The notes below the pieces were generated by a model that saw only the letters and a program-made list of their open reading frames with translations, did not search any database and was not told the DNA's origin. A stretch of DNA of 15,474 nt from an uncultured Coriobacteriaceae bacterium (GTDB lineage Bacteria > Actinomycetota > Coriobacteriia > Coriobacteriales > QAMH01). Below are positions 11,006 to 15,474 of this stretch, piece after piece (the stretch's first letter is position 1; each line of letters starts with the position of its first letter). A program made the translations under genes and the position numbers. The stretch lies in contig USOR01000007.1 in the NCBI GenBank assembly GCA_900556425.1, positions 1-15,474 of the forward strand, read 5' to 3'.

Positions 11006-12124
11006 CTAGTCGATCGAGTAGGGCCAGCGCGTCCGATGATGCAGCTCCTCCCAGACGACACCGCTTCCCCACTCGACTGGACCCGCGTCCCTTGGCAGAT
11101 CGATCCCGTAGACGTCCCTCAGCAGATCCACGTCGTCGTCAGTCGGCATCTCTTTGAGCAGTTGAGCCGCAGGAAGCGGGCATTCCGTGTGCATGTAGCA
11201 CCACCAAAAGACCGCCTTGGCCCTTCTCAGGTCGCTCAAGCCCCGATGGTCGCGCACCATCGACCTTAACCGGGCGTTTATTCCTCCCTCTATCCCGTTG
11301 TTCGTGGCCGGCAGAGGAGCCTCGGCGGCCAACTCGGGGTCGAGATAGGTGAACAGCGTGCCGGCGTTTATCAGGCTCACGAGACCCCTTCTCGCCTTTC
11401 TGAGCCTCTCGTGGGTGAACACGCGCCTGCCGTTTGCCCACGAGCGCTCCTCGAGGAAGTCCGCCCAGAACTCGCACCACTGCATCGTCCTTTCCACCCA
11501 AAGCCCGGCCTGGCGAAGCGTCTCGATCGAGAGCAGGTCTTTGGCAAGCGAGTAGAGCTCGACTCCGGCCAGAAGCTTGGGTCTGGAGGTCGTGTAGCGT
11601 CTCACCTGGCAAAAGGCGTGGAAGGTGCAGCGCTGCACGCGCGTGGAGGGCCATGCGCGGCGCCTGGCCTTCTCGAACCCGCTTCCACCGTCGCTCACCA
11701 CCACCTCTGGAGGGGCGATCTTGGAAAGCAGCGCCTCCCAGGCCCTCGAGTTCTCGCTTCTGGCCAGATGCCAGCCGACCACGTGTCTGTCGGTGCACGC
11801 TATCAGCACGACGAGCTGGCGCGCGAGGTATATCCCATCGACGAAGACGACGCGCAGGATCTCTCCGGTCTCGGGCGGCATCGGCCACAGCTTCCAGAAC
11901 CTGGCCGTCTTCCTCCGAAACGTCCTTCCCTGGCCCGGCATGTCGATCTGGCGCTTCCTGGAGAACAGCCAGTCCAAGAAGCACTCGAGGTCTTTGGCGG
12001 AAGTGTCGATGCGATGCGTGGAGGATGCCCCGCAGCCCCTGCACCGCCAGCGCTGCGCTCCCGATTTCGTCTTGCCGTTTCGCTTCATGTCGCATCCGCA
12101 TGACGGGCATTTCTTCGTCTTCAT
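11006..12124 (-). CDS. IS1249-group (IS256 family) DDE transposase
   Basis: Transposase of 372 residues that binds the element ends and moves the IS by cut or copy reactions. An N-terminal zinc ribbon (C6, C9, C28, C31: CPSCG and CRGCG) probably binds DNA. The catalytic core shows D96 (FVDGIYLARQ), D145 (VVVSDGGSGF), the C166/H169 signature (CTFHAFCQV) and E279 (ATNNGIEGGINARLR), so the DDE triad is complete. ATG at 12124-12122 with AAGGGG 5 nt upstream. The stop TAG touches the left inverted repeat. A terminator upstream shields the gene from transcription entering from the phage side, which fits low, self-limited expression. The gene looks intact and the element potentially active. Confidence 0.94.
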   Translation of the reverse strand: MKTKKCPSCGCDMKRNGKTKSGAQRWRCRGCGASSTHRIDTSAKDLECFLDWLFSRKRQIDMPGQGRTFRRKTARFWKLWPMPPETGEILRVVFVDGIYLARQLVVLIACTDRHVVGWHLARSENSRAWEALLSKIAPPEVVVSDGGSGFEKARRRAWPSTRVQRCTFHAFCQVRRYTTSRPKLLAGVELYSLAKDLLSIETLRQAGLWVERTMQWCEFWADFLEERSWANGRRVFTHERLRKARRGLVSLINAGTLFTYLDPELAAEAPLPATNNGIEGGINARLRSMVRDHRGLSDLRRAKAVFWWCYMHTECPLPAAQLLKEMPTDDDVDLLRDVYGIDLPRDAGPVEWGSGVVWEELHHRTRWPYSID

Positions 12125-12195
12125 CTCGGCCCCTTGGATTCAGGCAACTTTTTTTAAAATCTAAGGGGTCTGAGCAGGGGTTTCCAGCGAAATCG

Positions 12196-12211
12196 GACAC
12201 ACTTTCTGTCC
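12196..12211. repeat. internal copy of the IS inverted-repeat inner end
   Basis: GACACACTTTCTGTCC matches the IRR segment at 12285-12300 (GACACACTTTTTGTCC) at 15 of 16 positions, in the same orientation and 89 bp further inside. Possibly a second transposase-binding site. Confidence 0.6.
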
Positions 12212-12244
12212 AGGCAGAAAAGTTGGGAGGCATCAACTTTTTCT

Positions 12245-12277
12245 CAAAAAAGAAGGGCGCCACCTGAGGTGACGCCC
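12245..12277 (-). terminator. terminator inside the IS, facing the transposase gene
   Basis: On the minus strand GGGCG-T-CACC, loop TCA, GGTG-G-CGCCC (12277-12255) forms a strong stem, followed by TTCTTTTTTGAG. It would stop transcripts entering from the right flank before they reach the transposase, a known strategy for limiting transposase expression from outside promoters. Confidence 0.8.
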
Positions 12278-12281
12278 GAAA

Positions 12282-12308
12282 CCAGACACACTTTTTGTCC
12301 TATAACCC
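12282..12308 (-). repeat. right terminal inverted repeat of the IS
   Basis: 27 bp, perfect reverse complement of 10979-11005. Its outer base falls within a codon of the interrupted portal gene. Confidence 0.95.
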
Positions 12309-13152
12309 TCGAACTGGTCGTCCGTGAGGCCGGTCATGTAGAGCTTTGCCATGGAGTAGAACGCCCCCGACACCTGCATGTGCCACATGCAGCGTATGGC
12401 GTCGTCCACGAGGTTTCGCACGAATCGCGTGATGCGCGTGCGTCCGAACGGGTTGAGCGTTCCGGTGCCGTCGTGGCTGAACACGTACAGCGTCGGCAGC
12501 TCCTCACGTGTCTTGCCGGGTTCGTACGTCCATTTGCCGGAATCGACTTGCCTGAACTCGCCGATGTTGCCCGGAAGATGGACATTTACCACCGTCGGCA
12601 CCATCTTGCCGTTGCTCCACGTGGTTATCTCGCGCCTCGCGATCACGAGTCCAGCGGCAACGACTCCGTCCGTGAAGTCGGGTGATGGAATCGCCGTGAA
12701 GGTCTCGGCCGAGTGGAAGCGCACGCGTGAATGCCCGTCATCTGATTTGGTAACAGCAGCTGCCATGCACCCGTAGCGCAGCTTCGCCGGAAGGTGCCTG
12801 TTGTAGTTGCTCACGAGGTTGTTGCGCCTTGCCATCGCATCCAGCGCATTCTGGTCGCCGTTTTCCGTCACGAGCGATTCGAGCCTGATGCGGTCGGCGA
12901 GCGCGTCAACGGCCTTTGCCGCCCAGTGGCACTTCTGGTCATTCGGGATGTCTGCCGTCACGCCGTAGTCCTTGACCTTGTTCGTGCCCTCGTAGTACTT
13001 CTTGAGCTTTTCGTTGTGGCTTACGTGGTTGTCGTATTCGTCAGTGAGCCTGCTGACCCACGCTCGGGTCTCGTCGTCGAGTCCGGCTGCGTCCTTGATA
13101 CCGTCGAACGCCGTCTCAGCTTCTATCGCGTGCCAGGTGTTTGGCTGCTCGT

Positions 13153-14622
13153 CTAGCATCCGGCCCTTCCCTTCTTATTCGGGTTTCGTTTGTTCGTCAT
13201 GGCAGCCTGGTACGCGAGTGCCATCGCCTCGAGCAAGGTCGCGTCGGCATCCTCCGTCGCGGCCTCGAAGCCGAATCCGCCACCGTTTCCTATCTTTCGC
13301 TTGATCGTGTTGTCCACCGCGTAGGCGGCGGCTTGCTGCCCGCCATGCGCGAGCGTCCCCTCGTCAATCGCTGTGACAAACGACGAGCAGGCGCTTGCGA
13401 CCTCTGATGACGCCGGGATGTCAAGGCACGCTTTCGGAACCTTGCGTTCGCGCAGCCTCCTGTACAGGTCATCGGCGTGCGACTTGCCGTCTATGACGAT
13501 CTTTCCGGCACCGCCTGCGACCAATGCGGCGAAGTCCTCGACCCACCTGATGCCCCTCGCGCAACTCGCGTTGCATCCGCTCGGCACCTCGACGTACACG
13601 CGGCCGTCGTCCGTCTTCGCGGCTGCCGCGATGGTCGCGATCTTGCCGTCGAGCGAGAACTTGACCGCGAAGCACGGTGCGTTCTCATCGTCCAGACCAG
13701 GCGCGTCTTCGATTGCGCAGCGTTCCCAGCCGTCGGCCCCTATCACCGAATCGACGTGCTGCCTGCTCCACCAGTTCAGGTACTCGCGGTTGAAGCCTGC
13801 CACGTCGGTCGCCGTGCGTATGGCGTCTGCCATGACCCTCTCGCGTATGCGGTAGCCCATGGCCGGATTCGTCCTGTAGGCGGCATCGATGCACGCGTCG
13901 AAGTCTGCGGTGTCAACCGGTTCCTCCACTGCCCATTCGAGCCACCAGATGCCCTCGCCGCCCGCATGGGCCTTGTCGTGCATCTTGCGAAAGACCGTGC
14001 CGGGGCAATCCGGCCCCGGCGGCGTGCCGAGGTATATCATCTGAGGGTCGCCCGAATCGGAGGCGAGCGTCGTCGGCTTCATGGCGTCGAGCTGGCCCTG
14101 GGTCAGCTCCTGCGCCTCGTCCACGATGATGATGTCGTAGGTCTCGCCACGTGCGCCGGATGTCGTGCGCGTCTGGAACTCGATCATTCCGCCGTTGGCG
14201 AAGTAGATTCCCTCGCTTCCGGCCGCCTTGTAGATGCCGCCGCCGTCTACCGCGAGCTCGCGGTAGATATCCGGGTTGCCCTCGACGATTTCCCGGATCG
14301 CCTTGAACATCTTTCGCACCGTCTTGCCGTGGTGCGCAGAATAGAGCACCTTCTTGCCGTCGATGAGCGCGGCCCAGACCGCGTACCATCTGGCCCCGTA
14401 GGACTTGCCATTCTGCCTCGGCTTCGAGATGCCTATGGTGAGCGTCGCGTAGCTTCCGCTCGCGTCCCGTGCAAGGAACAGCTCCATCTCGCGTTCCTGG
14501 CACGGGTAGAAGGTCGCCCGGTAGTTCTCGAACAGTTGCACGGCATCCGGGTCGTCGGTGTAGGCGTAATCGCCGACGAGCTCGAAGGTCGGCTCCTGAC
14601 TTCCGTACCTACGTGCCGCCAT
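13153..14622 (-). CDS. terL: phage terminase large subunit
   Basis: DNA-packaging motor and nuclease of a tailed phage, 489 residues. The ATPase half has a Walker A variant SKPRQNGKS (66-74), Walker B IIIVDEAQEL (164-173) and a coupling motif LGTPPG (198-203). The nuclease half offers acidic residues at expected places: D325 (FSLDGK), D378 (IVIDGKSHADDL) and the TEDADAT group (457-462). Length and motif order match HK97/actinophage-type large terminases. ATG at 14622-14620, preceded by GGTGAGGG and overlapping the upstream gene by 14 nt; its stop overlaps the portal start by 7 nt. The gene itself looks intact although the phage is not. Confidence 0.93.
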   Translation of the reverse strand: MAARRYGSQEPTFELVGDYAYTDDPDAVQLFENYRATFYPCQEREMELFLARDASGSYATLTIGISKPRQNGKSYGARWYAVWAALIDGKKVLYSAHHGKTVRKMFKAIREIVEGNPDIYRELAVDGGGIYKAAGSEGIYFANGGMIEFQTRTTSGARGETYDIIIVDEAQELTQGQLDAMKPTTLASDSGDPQMIYLGTPPGPDCPGTVFRKMHDKAHAGGEGIWWLEWAVEEPVDTADFDACIDAAYRTNPAMGYRIRERVMADAIRTATDVAGFNREYLNWWSRQHVDSVIGADGWERCAIEDAPGLDDENAPCFAVKFSLDGKIATIAAAAKTDDGRVYVEVPSGCNASCARGIRWVEDFAALVAGGAGKIVIDGKSHADDLYRRLRERKVPKACLDIPASSEVASACSSFVTAIDEGTLAHGGQQAAAYAVDNTIKRKIGNGGGFGFEAATEDADATLLEAMALAYQAAMTNKRNPNKKGRAGC

Positions 14623-14857
14623 CGCGCGCCCTCACCTTCGCGCGCGCCGCCTGAACGGGATTTAGCTCGTTTTCGTCAGGATTCGGCATGGTTTTCAGCC
14701 TGTCCACTATCTCCATGAGCCGCTTCGACAGTGCCGCCATGTCTCGCCCTGATTCGCACTCGTCGATGCGCCTTGCGATGCTGTTGCGCAGGGCGATTAG
14801 CGTTTCGCGCTCGTCTCCGGACTGTACGGCCGTCAGCACCTTCTTCGGACGGCCCAT
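14609..14857 (-). CDS. putative phage terminase small subunit
   Basis: Small basic-to-helical protein of 82 residues (MGRPKKVLTAVQSGDERETLIALRN and following). The ATG at 14857 is chosen because AGGAGG lies 6 nt upstream; an ATG nine codons earlier has no such site. The opening resembles short proteins that precede the large terminase in actinobacterial phages, with a helix rich in R/E (SIARRIDECESGRDMAALSKRLMEIVDRLK) that could oligomerise. It overlaps terL by 14 nt. The role in recognising the packaging site is inferred mainly from position; the sequence alone would only support a hypothetical phage protein. Confidence 0.6.
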   Translation of the reverse strand: MGRPKKVLTAVQSGDERETLIALRNSIARRIDECESGRDMAALSKRLMEIVDRLKTMPNPDENELNPVQAARAKVRARDGGT

Positions 14858-14924
14858 CTGGCACCTCCTGTGGAAACTTGTCAATCTAAAATGGCCCTAT
14901 GCCGAGGGGGCGGGCCTGGACGGT

Positions 14925-14950
14925 ACGGGGAGGGGATACCCCCACCCCGT
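14925..14950. repeat. G/C-block inverted repeat next to terS, possible cos-proximal site
   Basis: ACGGGG-A-GGGG, then ATAC, then CCCC-A-CCCCGT: a 26-bp inverted repeat with one A/A mismatch in the arms. It lies in the 125-bp non-coding gap between the HNH gene and the small terminase-like gene, the usual neighbourhood of cos or pac sites. The function is inferred from location. Confidence 0.4.
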
Positions 14951-14982
14951 CAAAACCTCATGGCGCAAGCGTCACACGCGCC

Positions 14983-15318
14983 CTACTTCGCCTTGCTGCA
15001 CAAGGCGACCCAGTCGACCAGTCCGATGCACGGCGAGGTGGCCCGGTCGTCAATCTCACCGTCTCCCGGCATCCGGTTGCCCCGCCTCTGGTTGCAGATG
15101 CGGTGCGCCGGTGCCACGTTGTCCGGGTCAAACGGGTCACCGCCACGGCTGACCGGCACCAGCTCGTCCAGCTCGTATGACATCGGGTGACCTGCTGGCA
15201 ATTCATAGTCGATTGCCTGGCCGCATATGTGGCACGGCAGGCCCATGGCCTTCACCCTGTTGCGCAGTCTCGTGCGCCTGCTTCCGTTGGAGCGGCGCGG
15301 GTTGGGCTTGGAGCTCAT
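14983..15318 (-). CDS. phage HNH endonuclease
   Basis: Small nuclease of 111 residues of the HNH type that sits beside terminase genes and, in cos phages such as HK97, helps the terminase cut DNA. Zinc-site cysteines C29 and C32 (CHICG) pair with a later AHRICN (H72, C75). The core reads ELDELVPVSRGGDPFDPDNVAPAHRICNQRRGN, so the usual Asp-His at the first catalytic position is Asp-Glu (D51, E52), while N67 and H72 are kept. The ATG at 15318 is chosen because it overlaps the preceding stop (ATGA). An upstream ATG at 15360 would overlap the previous gene more deeply, and neither start has a strong ribosome site. Family confident; activity uncertain. Confidence 0.85.
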   Translation of the reverse strand: MSSKPNPRRSNGSRRTRLRNRVKAMGLPCHICGQAIDYELPAGHPMSYELDELVPVSRGGDPFDPDNVAPAHRICNQRRGNRMPGDGEIDDRATSPCIGLVDWVALCSKAK

Positions 15319-15474
15319 GCCAGATCCATGTCCATGGGGCTCTCCCCGTTGGCGAAGCATTCCATAACTAGCCTGCCGGTCATCGGAACCGTTTGCCTGC
15401 GCGACCTGTCCATGATCGGCGGCAGCGGCATGCCCAGGTGCAGGAGCGTCGCCCTGGCGATGGCCGTGCCCTTG
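15315..15474 (-). CDS. hypothetical phage protein, C-terminal 52 residues (runs off the right edge)
   Basis: An open frame from the right edge to a TGA at 15317-15315, overlapping the HNH start by ATGA. It reads KGTAIARATLLHLG and ends MECFANGESPMDMDLA. The stop-start overlap and good codon use support a real gene. I do not recognise the product; it begins outside the window. Confidence 0.55.
   Translation of the reverse strand, partial: KGTAIARATLLHLGMPLPPIMDRSRRQTVPMTGRLVMECFANGESPMDMDLA

Larger units (their letters stand above)
10979..12308 (-). mobile_element. complete insertion sequence, IS1249 group of the IS256 family, 1330 bp
   Basis: The element is bounded by perfect 27-bp terminal inverted repeats and carries one transposase gene on the minus strand. 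The family call rests on the transposase. The IS256 family normally makes 8-9 bp target duplications, but the flanks here (TAGCTTGC on the left, TCGAACTG on the right) do not match. The left side is the chromosomal lysR region and the right side is a prophage portal gene, so the two flanks were not originally adjacent. The 157 bp between the transposase start and the right repeat hold a terminator, an internal copy of the repeat end and an AAAAGTTG/CAACTTTT hairpin (12218-12241). Confidence 0.93.
12233..13159 (-). pseudogene. phage portal protein, 3' end lost to the IS
   Basis: Portal proteins form the ring at the capsid vertex through which DNA is packaged. The frame of 308 codons starts at the ATG 13159-13157, overlapping the terminase stop by 7 nt (ATGCTAG), which implies translational coupling. 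The order after the large terminase, plus segments such as LKKYYEGTNKVKDYG and WAAKAVDALADRIRLES, fits the SPP1 gp6-like portal family. Codons 1-283 are phage; the remaining 25 come from reading into the inverted repeat and end of the IS. Relatives are usually about 430-500 residues, so at least a third of the protein is missing and it is almost certainly non-functional. No remainder is found on the other side of the IS. Confidence 0.85.
12309..15474 (-). mobile_element. prophage remnant (packaging module), continuing past the right edge
   Basis: A run of tightly packed minus-strand genes: an unidentified ORF end, HNH nuclease, small terminase-like protein, large terminase and truncated portal. 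This is the standard start of a tailed-phage late operon. The capsid, connector and tail genes expected next are absent; the IS and then the lysR region follow instead. No attachment site or integrase is in the window. Confidence 0.88.

Noticed and set aside
11139..12263. A 374-codon minus-strand frame and two long plus-strand frames in the IS
   Set aside because: They overlap the transposase, whose zinc ribbon and DDE motifs identify the true frame; the others have arginine/proline-rich shadow composition.
10971..12316. 8-bp target-site duplication around the IS
   Set aside because: The two flanking octamers, TAGCTTGC and TCGAACTG, do not match; shifting the boundary by one to three bases did not help.

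Overview
The window reads as a high-GC actinobacterial chromosome, most likely a gut Coriobacteriia (Collinsella/Eggerthella-like). The evidence is the RpoB and RpoC sequences, the codon bias and the gene content; the class is an inference and the genus cannot be fixed from here.

Region 1 (1-8751, all minus strand) is the ribosomal protein / RNA polymerase cluster, read right to left: rplJ (L10), rplL (L7/L12), a polyphosphate:AMP phosphotransferase, a YfcE-type phosphodiesterase, rpoB, and the start of rpoC, which runs off the left edge. The classical rplJL-rpoBC order is interrupted: two phosphate-metabolism genes and a block of degenerate tandem ~70-bp repeats lie between rplL and rpoB. 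A sense-strand intrinsic terminator and a 104-nt imperfect hairpin that overlaps the rplL stop codon end the rplJL unit. rpoB has its own AT-rich upstream region with a plausible promoter. RpoB carries a 171-residue, extremely acidic C-terminal extension with a repeated LLG motif.

Region 2 (8752-10964) is a divergent pair: an MFS transporter gene broken by one frameshift (minus) and a LysR-type regulator (plus). Their shared intergenic region holds two inverted repeats that are candidate operators.

Region 3 (10979-12308) is a complete IS of the IS1249 group (IS256 superfamily): 27-bp perfect terminal inverted repeats, a DDE transposase with an N-terminal zinc ribbon, a terminator facing the transposase from its upstream end, and an internal copy of the terminal repeat.

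Region 4 (12309-15474) is the left edge of a prophage, minus strand: the end of an unidentified ORF, an HNH nuclease, a probable small terminase, the large terminase, and a portal gene cut off by the IS. The head and tail genes expected downstream are absent. The IS instead abuts chromosomal DNA 14 bp after lysR and has no target duplication, so an IS-linked deletion or recombination probably removed the rest of the phage at this junction.
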